DNA of 64,000 bases from Alcaligenes parafaecalis (GCF_026344135.1 NZ_JAPKNA010000003.1:186001-250000); one strand, 5' to 3'. Positions 35,542 through 44,958 are shown, numbered from the stretch's first letter. Numbers and translations: made by a program. Notes: generated by a model not told the origin, from the letters alone.

Positions 35542-36384
35542 ATGAATTACCCTGAGTGGTCTTGTGGGCGCTTCCAGTTTGGGCTGGAGCGCCCTTTGGT
35601 TATGGGGATTGTGAATGTCACCCCAGACTCCTTTTATGACGGCAATACACACAATGATTTGCCTCGGGCGCTGGACCACGCCCGTCAATTAATCGCCGAA
35701 GGCGCAGACATTCTGGATATTGGTGGCGAATCGACTCGCCCCGGTGCCGAGCCCGTTTCTCTGGAACAAGAGCTTGAGCGTGTCATCCCTCTGATCGAGG
35801 GTTTGCGTGATAGCGGTGTGGCCTTGTCGGTCGATACCTTTAAACCTGATGTCATGCGTGCCAGCCTTGCCGCCGGTGCGGACATGATTAATGACATCTA
35901 CGCCTTGCGCATGCCCGGTGCCATCGAGGTCGTCAAGGACTCCAATTGCGGTCTGTGCATCATGCACATGCAAGGCGAGCCTCGCACCATGCAAGAGCAG
36001 GTTCACTACGATGATGTTGTCGTTGATGTACGTCATTTTTTGCAACAACGATGTGACGCCATAGTGAGCGCAGGGATTCAATCCGAGCGTATCATGCTGG
36101 ATCCCGGCTTTGGCTTCGGTAAAACAGCGGCACATAATTATCAGTTGCTACGGGATTTGCAGCAGGCGGCAGTGCCTGGTTACCCCTGGCTAATCGGCTT
36201 GTCACGCAAATCCATGATTGGCCATGTCACGGGGAAACCCGCCAGTGAGCGTTTGATTGGCAGTCTATCGGCAGCCCTTGCCTGTGTGGCACGGGGCGCA
36301 AAAATTGTCCGTGTCCATGATGTAGCCGCCACGCGCGAAGCGCTGGATGTGTGGAACGCGGTTGAATGTGGAGTCTCTGAATGA
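35542..36384 (+). CDS. folP: Dihydropteroate synthase
   Basis: 280 residues, E. coli FolP has 282. Key motifs: MGIVNVTPDSFYDGN (pterin-binding loop 1), GADILDIGGESTRPGA (loop 2), and the C-terminal KIVRVHDVAATREAL. The usual FSDGG is FYDGN here, a tolerated variation. The enzyme joins p-aminobenzoate to dihydropterin pyrophosphate and is the sulfonamide target. It begins 26 bases after ftsH and overlaps glmM by 4 bases (ATGA). Confidence 0.95.
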   Translation: MNYPEWSCGRFQFGLERPLVMGIVNVTPDSFYDGNTHNDLPRALDHARQLIAEGADILDIGGESTRPGAEPVSLEQELERVIPLIEGLRDSGVALSVDTFKPDVMRASLAAGADMINDIYALRMPGAIEVVKDSNCGLCIMHMQGEPRTMQEQVHYDDVVVDVRHFLQQRCDAIVSAGIQSERIMLDPGFGFGKTAAHNYQLLRDLQQAAVPGYPWLIGLSRKSMIGHVTGKPASERLIGSLSAALACVARGAKIVRVHDVAATREALDVWNAVECGVSE

Positions 36385-37724
36385 GCGATCGTAAGTATTT
36401 CGGCACCGATGGTGTCCGCGGTGAAGTGGGTGGTCCAACCATTAACCCCGAATTCGCCCTGCGTTTGGGTTACGCGGCCGGGCAGGTTCTGGCTGCCCAG
36501 TATGAAGGGACAGGTCGCCCCACCGTGGTGATTGGCAAGGACACGCGTATTTCCGGCTACATGCTGGAATCGGCGCTGGAAGCGGGTTTGTCGGCCGCCG
36601 GGATCGATGTTTTGCTGGCTGGCCCTGTGCCTACGCCCGCTGTGGCTTATTTGACGCGTACCCTGCGCCTGACGGCCGGTATTGTGATTTCCGCCTCGCA
36701 CAACCCGTATTACGACAACGGTATCAAGTTCTTCTCGGCTCAAGGCACCAAGTTGCCTGACGAGATCGAGCTGAAAATTGAACGAGCCATTGACCAGCCC
36801 ATGCATTGGGTGAAGTCCGAGTCCCTGGGCCGCGCGCGTCGTCTGGCTGACTCGGCAGGTCGTTATATCGAATTTTGCAAGAGCGCCTTCCCGAACGATT
36901 TGAACCTGAACGGGCTCAAGATCGTGGTAGATGCCGCTCATGGCGCGGCTTACAACATCGCTCCACACGTGTTCCGCGAGCTGGGTGCAGAAGTTATTGC
37001 CGTGGGTGTTCAGCCTGATGGTTTCAACATCAATCAGGAAGTCGGTGCCACCTATCCCGAGAAGCTGGCTGAAGAAGTACGCAAGCACAGTGCTGATCTG
37101 GGCATCGCTCTGGATGGTGATGCAGACCGTCTGCAAATGGTGGATGCGCAGGGTCGTATCTACAATGGCGATGAACTATTGTATCTAATTGTTGCTGATC
37201 GCCTGCAGACTCAGCCCGTAAAAGGCGTGGTTGGCACGCTCATGACCAACCTGGGTTTCGAGAAGAAAATGCAGGAATTGGGCGTGGAATTTGCCCGCGC
37301 GAAAGTGGGTGACCGCTATGTGCTGGAATTGATGCAGCAAAAAGGCTGGGTCTTCGGTGGTGAAAGCTCGGGACACTTGTTGTGTCTGGAATGGCACACC
37401 ACAGGCGATGGCATTGTGGCCGCCTTGCAGGTCTTGACTGCGCTGTGCCATAGCGGCAAGAGCCTGCCCGAATTGATGGATGGTTTGAAGATGTACCCGC
37501 AAATCATGGTCAACGTGCCTTTGCAGCCGGGCCAGGATTGGAAAAATCATGCAGGTTTGCAACAGGCTACCCAGGAAGTGGAGCAAATGTTGGGCGACCG
37601 TGGTCGAGTCCTTATTCGCGCATCGGGCACGGAGCCTAAGCTGCGGCTGATGGTGGAAGCGGAAGAGGCGGATCTGGCTCAAGCAGGTATCGATACCTTG
37701 CTTGCAGTGGATTTAATGAAATAG
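36381..37724 (+). CDS. glmM: Phosphoglucosamine mutase
   Basis: 447 residues, E. coli GlmM has 445. It opens KYFGTDGVRGEVGG, the family start. The active phosphoserine lies in VISASHNPYYDNGIKFF (about residue 102). Metal-binding DGDADR and sugar-binding GGESSGHLL follow, and the C-terminal phosphate-binding RASGTEPKLRLMVE is intact. It converts glucosamine-6-phosphate to glucosamine-1-phosphate for peptidoglycan and LPS. The 4-base overlap with folP indicates coupling. Confidence 0.96.
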   Translation: MSDRKYFGTDGVRGEVGGPTINPEFALRLGYAAGQVLAAQYEGTGRPTVVIGKDTRISGYMLESALEAGLSAAGIDVLLAGPVPTPAVAYLTRTLRLTAGIVISASHNPYYDNGIKFFSAQGTKLPDEIELKIERAIDQPMHWVKSESLGRARRLADSAGRYIEFCKSAFPNDLNLNGLKIVVDAAHGAAYNIAPHVFRELGAEVIAVGVQPDGFNINQEVGATYPEKLAEEVRKHSADLGIALDGDADRLQMVDAQGRIYNGDELLYLIVADRLQTQPVKGVVGTLMTNLGFEKKMQELGVEFARAKVGDRYVLELMQQKGWVFGGESSGHLLCLEWHTTGDGIVAALQVLTALCHSGKSLPELMDGLKMYPQIMVNVPLQPGQDWKNHAGLQQATQEVEQMLGDRGRVLIRASGTEPKLRLMVEAEEADLAQAGIDTLLAVDLMK

Positions 37725-37757
37725 TAATGTGGCTATCAAATACCTGAAACATTGTTT

Positions 37758-37770
37758 GTGCATCATGCAC
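37758..37770. promoter_or_regulatory. Small palindrome upstream of the olsB-like gene
   Basis: GTGCAT-C-ATGCAC, perfect 6-bp arms, ending 22 bases before the start codon. It may be an operator or a leader hairpin. No protein can be assigned to it. Confidence 0.35.
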
Positions 37771-37792
37771 GAAAGTGTTTGGAGTCATCACG

Positions 37793-38575
37793 ATGCTAAA
37801 TCTTGAGCGCGAACGTACTGAAGTGGATTGGGGAAATACTTGGGCAGGTCATACCGTTGGAGGCTTGGCCTTGCGTCTGGCTCGTACCCAGACAGAACTT
37901 GAATGCCTTCAGCGCTTGCGTTTTCAGGTTTTCACCCAGGAAATGAACGCCGTCTTTCCAGACCAGCATAATGGTCTGGATATTGATCGCTTTGATCCCT
38001 GGTGCGAGCATTTCATGGTTACCGAGCCCGAGGAAAACCGGGTTGTTGGAACCTACCGCTTGCTGACCCCTGAAAATGCCAATAAGGCGGGCGGCTATTA
38101 CTCAGAGTCCGAGTTTGATATCAGCGCCCTGGCTGCATTGCGGCCCAGCCTGGTTGAGGTGGGGCGCTCCTGCATCCATCCCGATTACCGTAATGGCTCG
38201 GCCATCATGATGCTGTGGGGTGGAATTGCCGCCCTGACGCGTGTGGGTGGCTATCGCTACCTGCTTGGCTGCGCCAGCGTCAGCCTGCGTGACGATGGGG
38301 TCACTGCCGCTGAAGTGTGGCGTGTGGCTCAAAAGTCCATGCAGGACAATAAGCACATCCCGCATGTGCAGCCTTTGAATCGCTACCCGGTCGAACGCCT
38401 GAATAGTGATTTGCCAGCGCGTATTCCACCGTTGATCAAAGGCTACCTGAAGTTGGGAGCCACGATTTGCGGTGCGCCTGCCTGGGACCCGGATTTCAAT
38501 ACAGCAGACTTCCCGGTCTTGCTGGATCTGGAAGCCATGGACGAGCGCTACAAGCGTCACTTCGGCCTGGTCTGA
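37793..38575 (+). CDS. olsB: OlsB-like N-acyltransferase (ornithine lipid synthesis, first step)
   Basis: 260 residues of the acyl-homoserine-lactone-synthase-like / GNAT fold. RLARTQTELECLQRLRFQVF, DIDRFDPWCEHFMV, VVGTYRLLTPENA and VEVGRSCIHPDYRNGSAI are in the order seen in OlsB. These catalyse transfer of a 3-hydroxyacyl group from ACP to the amino group of ornithine. OlsA, the second acyltransferase, is not in the window. ATG 37793 is supported by GGAG 8-12 bases before it. In other bacteria olsB is induced by phosphate starvation. The next genes are phosphate-related, but no clear Pho box precedes this gene. Confidence 0.78.
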   Translation: MLNLERERTEVDWGNTWAGHTVGGLALRLARTQTELECLQRLRFQVFTQEMNAVFPDQHNGLDIDRFDPWCEHFMVTEPEENRVVGTYRLLTPENANKAGGYYSESEFDISALAALRPSLVEVGRSCIHPDYRNGSAIMMLWGGIAALTRVGGYRYLLGCASVSLRDDGVTAAEVWRVAQKSMQDNKHIPHVQPLNRYPVERLNSDLPARIPPLIKGYLKLGATICGAPAWDPDFNTADFPVLLDLEAMDERYKRHFGLV

Positions 38576-38633
38576 TTGCCAGTGGCGTAGTGCCAAGGGT
38601 GTGGGCTGAAACAAGGCCCTCAGATTAAAAAAG

Positions 38634-38677
38634 AACCCCCGAAAGTTGGATAGCTATCCAACTTTCGGGGGTTTTTT
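38634..38677. terminator. Loop-less perfect palindrome, bidirectional terminator
   Basis: Two perfect 20-base arms meet without a loop (38634-38653 and 38654-38673), beginning AACCCCCGAAAG, with T-runs on both strands. It ends the olsB-like gene and may also stop the leftward ppx transcript, whose stop is at 38857. Confidence 0.92.
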
Positions 38678-38856
38678 ATGGTTTGATGGGCAGCAAGTCA
38701 GCAAGTTAGTAAGCAAACCTTGGCGATTCCAATGGGACCGGATCGCGAGAGCAGCAGCATCCTTGGGTTTCCTGTGCCTGAGCCGCATTACGCATCCCGA
38801 ACAAGCTTAAGAAGCCGAGTCTGGCTCGGCATTCTTAGGCTATACAGGGCAGGGGC

Positions 38857-40347
38857 TTAAACCAGTTCCAGGCTGAACTCGTTCAGCTCGGTTTGCCAGG
38901 CCTGTACTTCGGCCAGCAAGGACGCCTGGGACAGTGGATGGCTAGCCATCCACTCATGATCCAGATGGATCTGGACGGTTTTGCCGCGCATTTGCAGGCT
39001 CAGTGGCAAGGTATCCCTGTCTTCACGACGGCGCATCAGCATGACGGCCAGGCGCAGGCTTAACAAGGTCAGCCACCAGGCGTTATTGCTTTCAAAGCGC
39101 TTGAGCTTGCCCAGCTTGCCCTGGTGACCCAGACTCAGGAAACTGAGCAGCATCTGGTCGTCGTTGGAAAAACCGGGCATATCAGCATGTTCCAGCACGT
39201 ACGCCGTGTGCTTGTGATAGTCCGCATGTGCAATGCTCAGGCCCACTTCGTGCAGATCAGCGGCCCAGCCCAATTGGCGTTGCAGCTCTTGCACTTCTGG
39301 CGATTCAGGCAGCTTCAACTGCGCAAAAAACTGCATGGCGGCATCGTGTACACGATGGGATTGGCGCGTGTCGATCTGATAACGCTTCATCATCTGCTGA
39401 ACCGTCTGGTCGCGCTGATCGTGTTCCGATTCGCGGCCCAGCATGTCGTAGAGCACCCCAACACGCAGCGCGCCCTCACCAGGCAGCATCTGGCGAATCT
39501 TCAGTTCCTGGAAGGCTGCCATCATGATGGCCAGACCTGCCGCCAGCACGGGCGCACGGTGCGGCTTGATGCCGCTGAGATTGCGCATGTCCACCTTGCC
39601 GTCGTGCACCAGACGTTTGCGCAGCAGCTCCATGCCTTCCAGCGTAATGCCCTTTTTGGACATGCCATTTTCTTGCAGGATGGCGATCAGGCCTTTCGCG
39701 GTGCCGGAGGAGCCATAGGCTTCCTGCCAGCCTGTCTTGCGATACTGACGCGTAATGCCTTCCAGCTCGCGGCGGGCCGTCAGAATGGCATTGCTCATGC
39801 GCTCTTCGGTGATCACGCCATCGGAGAAGAATTTGTCGGTATAGCTGACACAGCCCATGTACAGGGAAGACAGCAGCAAGGGCTTGAGGCCTTTGCCAAT
39901 AATGACTTCAGTCGAACCACCGCCAATATCAATCATCAGACGGCGATTGGGGGAGGGGGGCAGTTCGTTGCTGATACCGGAGAAAATCAGGCGGGCTTCT
40001 TCGTGGCCGGAAATGACCTCGATAGGAAAGCCAAAAGCTGCTTCGGCCGCAGGCAGTACTTCGCTTAAATTGCGGGCCACCCGAAAGGTGTTGGTGGCCA
40101 CGGCGCGAACACGATTGGGGTGAAATCCAGCCAGACGTTCGTTAAAGCGTTTCAGGATGACGACCGCGCGTTCGATGGCATCGGGGCTGATGTACTTGTC
40201 GGGGCCCATGCCAGCGGCGAGTCGGACGGATTCATTTAGCCGGTCAATGGTGTAGATCTGGGCATGACCGTTGTGCTGAACCACTCGTCCAATGGATAAA
40301 CGAAAGCTGTTGGAGCCCAGGTCCACAGCGGCAAGAAGTTGTTCCAT
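38857..40347 (-). CDS. ppx: Exopolyphosphatase (Ppx/GppA family)
   Basis: 496 residues, E. coli Ppx has 513. The sugar-kinase/actin fold shows LLAAVDLGSNSFRLSIGRV, and the phosphate-binding loop MIDIGGGSTEVIIG. The C-terminal HD-like part has LGWAADLHEVGLSIAHADYH and DDQMLLSFLSLGHQGKLG. It removes phosphate from polyphosphate and may also hydrolyse pppGpp. The gene diverges from ppk, with a 240-base region between. Polyphosphate synthesis and degradation genes are thus paired but not in one transcript. Confidence 0.92.
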   Translation of the reverse strand: MEQLLAAVDLGSNSFRLSIGRVVQHNGHAQIYTIDRLNESVRLAAGMGPDKYISPDAIERAVVILKRFNERLAGFHPNRVRAVATNTFRVARNLSEVLPAAEAAFGFPIEVISGHEEARLIFSGISNELPPSPNRRLMIDIGGGSTEVIIGKGLKPLLLSSLYMGCVSYTDKFFSDGVITEERMSNAILTARRELEGITRQYRKTGWQEAYGSSGTAKGLIAILQENGMSKKGITLEGMELLRKRLVHDGKVDMRNLSGIKPHRAPVLAAGLAIMMAAFQELKIRQMLPGEGALRVGVLYDMLGRESEHDQRDQTVQQMMKRYQIDTRQSHRVHDAAMQFFAQLKLPESPEVQELQRQLGWAADLHEVGLSIAHADYHKHTAYVLEHADMPGFSNDDQMLLSFLSLGHQGKLGKLKRFESNNAWWLTLLSLRLAVMLMRRREDRDTLPLSLQMRGKTVQIHLDHEWMASHPLSQASLLAEVQAWQTELNEFSLELV

Positions 40348-40512
40348 GAGGCATCGCTCGGGATGATTACTGTGCGATTATAAGGACATTAATCATGGGT
40401 TTTGTTACACGAACCGGAAAATTAAGAAAAGTTAGACGAAAGCATCTTTAGAAAGGCGATGTGGTATTTGAAGGCAGCTTCTGAGGTGGTGATTTAGACT
40501 TGAATTGACCCT

Positions 40513-40541
40513 GGGTCATAGAGCTGTAACATTCATGTAGT
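40513..40541 (+). promoter_or_regulatory. Candidate Pho box upstream of ppk
   Basis: GGGTCATAGAGCTGTAAC (40513-40530) matches the Pho-box consensus CTGTCATAWAWCTGTMAY at 14 of 18 positions. A third half-site, ATGTAGT, follows in the same 11-base phase (40535-40541). It is 57 bases before the ppk start. PhoB is not encoded in the window. Confidence 0.65.
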
Positions 40542-40587
40542 AAAAGTCTCACGATCCCATCTTCTTTGGCTTTTTAACGACCTCACC

Positions 40588-42660
40588 ATGCTGCCTTCTC
40601 CAGATTCAACCTTGCTAAACCGTGAGTTGTCCTTGCTCAAGTTCAATGAGCGAGTGCTGGCCATGGCCGAAAATTCGACCACGCCTTTGCTGGAGCGCTT
40701 GCGCTACATCTGTATTGTCAGTTCCAACCTGGACGAGTTTTTTGAAATTCGTATCTCCAGCCTTAAAGAACAGATTTTGCAAAATCCTCATCAAGTGGGG
40801 GATGATGGATTTTTGCCTCAACAGGCCTTTGACAAGGTGCAGGCTGCCGCCCACCAACTGGTCGAGAAACAGAACGACCTTCTGATGGATGAGGTTTTGC
40901 CTACCTTGATGGATGAAGGCATTGGCCTGTTGCTGACCGCGTTATGGACACCGGCCCAGCGCGAGTGGGCCTATCAAACCTTTTTGCGTGATGTCATGCC
41001 TTTGCTCACGCCTATCGGTCTGGACCCGGCGCACCCATTTCCCCGTGTTTACAACAAAAGCCTGAATTACATTGTCGAGCTGAGCGGAGAGGATGCGTTT
41101 GCCCGTACCGGCACGATTGCGATTGTGCAGGCGCCGCGCGCCTTGCCTCGTGTGATCCGCGTACCAGACGATATTGCCGGCATTCCACAGGGCTATATGC
41201 TGCTGACTTCCCTGATCAGCGTGTTCGTGGGCGAGTTGTTCCCCGGCATGGATGTAAAGGGCTGCTATCAGTGGCGTGTGACCCGCAACAGCGATCTGTT
41301 TGTGGACGAGGAAGAAGTCACCAACTTGCGCGCCGCCTTGCAGGGCGAGCTGTCGCAACGTAACTTCGGTGCGGCTGTGCGTCTGGAAATCGATCGCTCC
41401 ATGCCCGAGCGCCTGGAGCGCTTTCTGCAAAGCGAGTTTTCGCTGGATGTGCCCGATACCTACCGTGTCAGTGGCCCGGTCAATCTGACGCGCCTGATGC
41501 AGTTGTGCAATGTGCCGGATCGCCCGGACTTGCTGTTCCCGGATTACCGCGCGCCGATTCCCGCGCCCTTTGATTCTTCTTTTGAGTCCCCCGCACAGTT
41601 CTTTGAGGCCATTGCCCGCAAAGACCAGTTGCTGCATCACCCTTACCAGTCCTTTCAGCCTGTCCTGAGCTTTTTGCGTGCCGCCGCGGCCGACCCGGCT
41701 GTCGTGGGCATCAAGCAGACCATCTACCGTACGGGTGAAGACTCGGAGCTGATGAATATTCTGCTGTCAGCCGCACGCGCAGGTAAAGAAGTGACGGTGG
41801 TGGTGGAGTTGATGGCGCGCTTTGACGAGCAGACCAATATCAACTGGGCCGCCAAGCTGGAAGAAGTAGGGGCACACGTCAGTTATGGGGTGGTGGGGCA
41901 CAAGACCCACGCCAAGATGGCCTTGGTGCTACGCCGTGAAGGTGGCTTGATTCGTCGTTATGGCCACTTGGGGACGGGGAACTATCACCCGCGTACCGCT
42001 CGCCTGTACACGGACTTTGGTTTGATTACGGCCAACCAGGAAGTATGTGAAGACATGGATAAAGTGTTTTCCATGTTGACGGGGCTGGGGGCCTGGCGGC
42101 CATTGAAGCAGTTGCTGCAATCGCCTTTCACCTTGCATGACAGCATGATGGACCGGATTCAGGCAGAAACGGAACGAGCCTTGGCGGGCAAGAAAGCACG
42201 CATCATGGCCAAGATGAATTCCTTGCTGGAACCCAAAATCATTCAGGCGCTTTATGACGCCAGCCAGGCCGGGGTCAAGGTAGACCTGATTGTGCGTGGT
42301 GCTTGCGCCTTGCGGCCTGGGGTGAAGGGTTTGTCGGAAAATATCCAGGTGCGTTCGATTATCGGCCGCTTTTTGGAGCACTCGCGTGTGTTCTATTTCT
42401 ACAATGGCGGCCAGGAAGAAGTCTTTATTTCCTCCGCAGACTGGATGGATCGCAATTTCTTCCGCCGGGTGGAGCTGGGCGTGCCGGTACTGGATCGCAG
42501 CCTGAGAAAACGGGTTATTGCCGAAGCCTTTACCTACGCCTTGCGTGACAACCAACTGTCCTGGAAAGCCAACCCGGATGGCACTTATAACCGTATCCGT
42601 AGTCGTGGGGCACCGTTCAACCTGCATTTGAATATGATGCAGCGTCTGGGCGGTGTGTGA
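40588..42660 (+). CDS. ppk: Polyphosphate kinase 1
   Basis: 690 residues, E. coli Ppk has 688. N-terminal domain: NRELSLLKFNERVLAMAE and SSNLDEFFEIRISSLKEQ. The two phospholipase-D-like domains contain IKQTIYRTGEDSELMNIL and VVGHKTHAKMALVLRREGG, whose THAK histidine corresponds to the phosphorylated active-site His. GHLGTGNYHPRTARLYTDFG and FISSADWMDRN are also present. It reversibly polymerises the gamma-phosphate of ATP. The first ATG is used. The upstream Pho box and the pstS promoter region 8 bases after the stop suggest a phosphate regulon. Confidence 0.96.
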   Translation: MLPSPDSTLLNRELSLLKFNERVLAMAENSTTPLLERLRYICIVSSNLDEFFEIRISSLKEQILQNPHQVGDDGFLPQQAFDKVQAAAHQLVEKQNDLLMDEVLPTLMDEGIGLLLTALWTPAQREWAYQTFLRDVMPLLTPIGLDPAHPFPRVYNKSLNYIVELSGEDAFARTGTIAIVQAPRALPRVIRVPDDIAGIPQGYMLLTSLISVFVGELFPGMDVKGCYQWRVTRNSDLFVDEEEVTNLRAALQGELSQRNFGAAVRLEIDRSMPERLERFLQSEFSLDVPDTYRVSGPVNLTRLMQLCNVPDRPDLLFPDYRAPIPAPFDSSFESPAQFFEAIARKDQLLHHPYQSFQPVLSFLRAAAADPAVVGIKQTIYRTGEDSELMNILLSAARAGKEVTVVVELMARFDEQTNINWAAKLEEVGAHVSYGVVGHKTHAKMALVLRREGGLIRRYGHLGTGNYHPRTARLYTDFGLITANQEVCEDMDKVFSMLTGLGAWRPLKQLLQSPFTLHDSMMDRIQAETERALAGKKARIMAKMNSLLEPKIIQALYDASQAGVKVDLIVRGACALRPGVKGLSENIQVRSIIGRFLEHSRVFYFYNGGQEEVFISSADWMDRNFFRRVELGVPVLDRSLRKRVIAEAFTYALRDNQLSWKANPDGTYNRIRSRGAPFNLHLNMMQRLGGV

Positions 42661-42668
42661 AATACAGA

Positions 42669-42702
42669 CTGTCATGAACGTGTCACATAGCCTGTTTACT
42701 AT
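42669..42702 (+). promoter_or_regulatory. Pho box and -10 element of pstS
   Basis: CTGTCATGAACGTGTCAC (42669-42686) matches the Pho-box consensus at 15 of 18 positions. TACTAT (42697-42702) follows after 10 bases, the spacing expected for a PhoB-activated promoter where the box replaces the -35. It starts 8 bases after the ppk stop. Confidence 0.8.
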
Positions 42703-42756
42703 GACGACACATACAGGGTGGGCCTGTGATCTGACTATCATCAAGAGGATTTCTCG

Positions 42757-43800
42757 ATGTTAAAACGTGTATTCAACAAGGTAAGTATTGCTCTGGCGTT
42801 CAGCGCTTTTGCGGCTACTGCCACAGCAGCAGACGTAACCGGTGCCGGTGCGTCGTTCCCTTACCCAATTTATGCCAAGTGGGCGGCTGAATACGCCAAG
42901 CAAACCAATAACCGCGTTAACTACCAGTCGATTGGTTCGGGTGGTGGTCAGCAGCAGATTATTGCCAAGACGGTCGATTTCGGCGCTTCGGATGACCCAA
43001 TGAAGGTCGAGACGCTGGAAAAAGAAAACCTGTTGCAGTTCCCCGCCGTGATTGGTGGTGTGGTTCCTGTGATCAACGTCGACGGCATCGAACCTGGTCA
43101 ACTGAAACTGTCCGGCAAAGTGCTGGGTGACATCTACCTGGCCAAGATCACCAAGTGGGACGACGCTGCCATCAAGGCACTGAACCCCGACTTGACTCTG
43201 CCTAACAAAGACATCGTTGTGGTTCACCGCTCCGACGGTTCGGGCACCACCTTTGGCTGGACCAACTACCTGTCCAAAGTGTCCCCAGACTGGAAATCCC
43301 AGGTTGGTGAAGGCAAGGCTGTGAAGTGGCCTACCGGTCAGGGTGGCAAGGGTAACGAAGGCGTGGCCGCTTACGTGCGTCAGTTGCAGAACTCGATCGG
43401 CTACGTTGAATACGCTTACGCCAAGCAAAACAAACTGTCCTGGACCCAGTTGCAGAACAAGGACGGCCAGTTCGTCCAGCCTGGTCAGGAAAGCTTTGCT
43501 GCCGCCGCTGCGAATGCAGACTGGGCCGGTACACCTGGCATGGGTGTGATTCTGACCGAAGAGCCTGGTGCACAATCCTGGCCTATCACTTCGGCTACCT
43601 TCATCTTGATGCACAAGGTGCAAGACAAGCCTGAAAGCGGTAAAGAAGTGTTGAGCTTCTTTAACTGGGCCTTTGAGAACGGCGCTCAAGCCGCTGCCGA
43701 TCTGGACTACGTTGCACTGCCTAAAGACGTGACCGACAAGATCAAAGCGGCCTGGGCTGCGGAAATCAAGTCCAAAGACGGCGCAGCGGTCTGGAAGTAA
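42757..43800 (+). CDS. pstS: Phosphate ABC transporter, periplasmic binding protein
   Basis: 347 residues, E. coli PstS has 346. A Sec signal peptide covers about residues 1-24, ending in ATATA. The mature protein begins ADVTGAGASFPYPIYAKWAA, the classic PstS start. GGGQQQIIAKTVDFGASDDP, VVHRSDGSGTTFGWTNYL and NSIGYVEYAYAKQN are also diagnostic; these segments hold the phosphate-binding Ser, Asp and Arg. GAGGA-like AAGAGG precedes the ATG. It is first in pstSCAB, with an intervening hairpin that should keep its expression above pstCAB. Confidence 0.97.
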   Translation: MLKRVFNKVSIALAFSAFAATATAADVTGAGASFPYPIYAKWAAEYAKQTNNRVNYQSIGSGGGQQQIIAKTVDFGASDDPMKVETLEKENLLQFPAVIGGVVPVINVDGIEPGQLKLSGKVLGDIYLAKITKWDDAAIKALNPDLTLPNKDIVVVHRSDGSGTTFGWTNYLSKVSPDWKSQVGEGKAVKWPTGQGGKGNEGVAAYVRQLQNSIGYVEYAYAKQNKLSWTQLQNKDGQFVQPGQESFAAAAANADWAGTPGMGVILTEEPGAQSWPITSATFILMHKVQDKPESGKEVLSFFNWAFENGAQAAADLDYVALPKDVTDKIKAAWAAEIKSKDGAAVWK

Positions 43801-43843
43801 GATTCGTGTTCAAATACAGGTCAGTTGTAAATTGATCTTGTGA

Positions 43844-43876
43844 GACGGCCCACCACTAGGTGGTGCCGTCTTTATT
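43844..43876 (+). terminator. Partial terminator between pstS and pstC
   Basis: GACGGC pairs with GCCGTC, with an inner ACCAC/GTGGT stem and a short loop, followed by TTTATT. It sits 43 bases after pstS and 144 bases before pstC. The T-tract is imperfect, consistent with partial read-through. Confidence 0.7.
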
Positions 43877-44019
43877 ATGTAAAAATTACGGTTTTGTCTT
43901 GGACGCACGGCGCGTGACCTGATCGTTTTTTCGGACTCAAGCAGCCTTGGCTGTTACAGAATCCGTAAATCGGTTGCAGTGCGTTTGTCCCATTCCGGCC
44001 TGACCCTTCATCTGTCTAC

Positions 44020-44958
44020 ATGAAATCAAATCAGAACGCCTTTATGGACGGCATTTTCAAGAACATGACGCGCTCGTTTGCGTTCCTCGTGTTCATATTG
44101 CTGGCTGCCATCTCTATTTCCCTGATCTATGGAAGCCGGGAATCCATTGCCGAATACGGTTTCTCTTTTCTCTGGACGAATAACTGGGATCCGGTCAATA
44201 ACGAATATGGCGCACTGGTGCCCATTGCCGGTACCTTGCTCACTTCCCTGATCGCACTCTGTATTGCGGTGCCGGTCTCTTTCGGGATTGCGATGTTCCT
44301 GACGGAACTCTCGCCAGCTTGGCTGCGTCGTCCTTTGGGAACGGCTATTGAAATGCTGGCCGCCATCCCTTCCATCATTTATGGCATGTGGGGCCTGTTT
44401 GTTTTTGTGCCCCTGTTCCAGCGCTATGTGCAGCCCAGCCTGATCTCCCTGTTTGACGGGGTGCCTTTGCTGGGTCAGATCTTTGCGGGCCCGCCCTTCG
44501 GGATTGGTGTGTTCACCGCCGGTCTGATTCTGTCCATCATGGTGATCCCCTTCATTACCGCGGTGATGCGTGACGTCTTCGAGCTGGTTCCTCCCATGCT
44601 CAAAGAATCTGCTTACGGTCTGGGCAGCACGACCTGGGAAGTGATGTGGCGTGTGGTTTTGCCCTTCACCAAGAACGGGGTGATTGGCGGCATCATGCTG
44701 GGCCTGGGGCGTGCTCTGGGTGAAACCATGGCCGTTACCTTTGTGATTGGTAACTCCTTTAACTTGCCCAGTTCGCTGTTTTCGCCGTCGAACTCGATTG
44801 CGTCGGCACTGGCCAACGAGTTTAACGAAGCCGGTGGCATGCAGAAGTCTGCCTTGCTGGAGCTGGGTCTGATCCTGTTCCTGATCACCACGGTTGTATT
44901 GGCGATCTCCAAGTTGCTCTTGTTGCGTCTGGCCAAGAACGAAGGCACGTCGCGCTAA
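44020..44958 (+). CDS. pstC: Phosphate ABC transporter permease
   Basis: 312 residues, E. coli PstC has 319. Six hydrophobic segments are apparent. Conserved blocks: EYGFSFLWTNNWDPVNNEYG, ALCIAVPVSFGIAMFLTELS, AIPSIIYGMWGLFVFVP, and the EAA coupling loop LKESAYGLGSTTWEVMWRVV. It pairs with PstA. The gap to pstA is 12 bases. The ATG at 44020 gives the usual length. Confidence 0.95.
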   Translation: MKSNQNAFMDGIFKNMTRSFAFLVFILLAAISISLIYGSRESIAEYGFSFLWTNNWDPVNNEYGALVPIAGTLLTSLIALCIAVPVSFGIAMFLTELSPAWLRRPLGTAIEMLAAIPSIIYGMWGLFVFVPLFQRYVQPSLISLFDGVPLLGQIFAGPPFGIGVFTAGLILSIMVIPFITAVMRDVFELVPPMLKESAYGLGSTTWEVMWRVVLPFTKNGVIGGIMLGLGRALGETMAVTFVIGNSFNLPSSLFSPSNSIASALANEFNEAGGMQKSALLELGLILFLITTVVLAISKLLLLRLAKNEGTSR

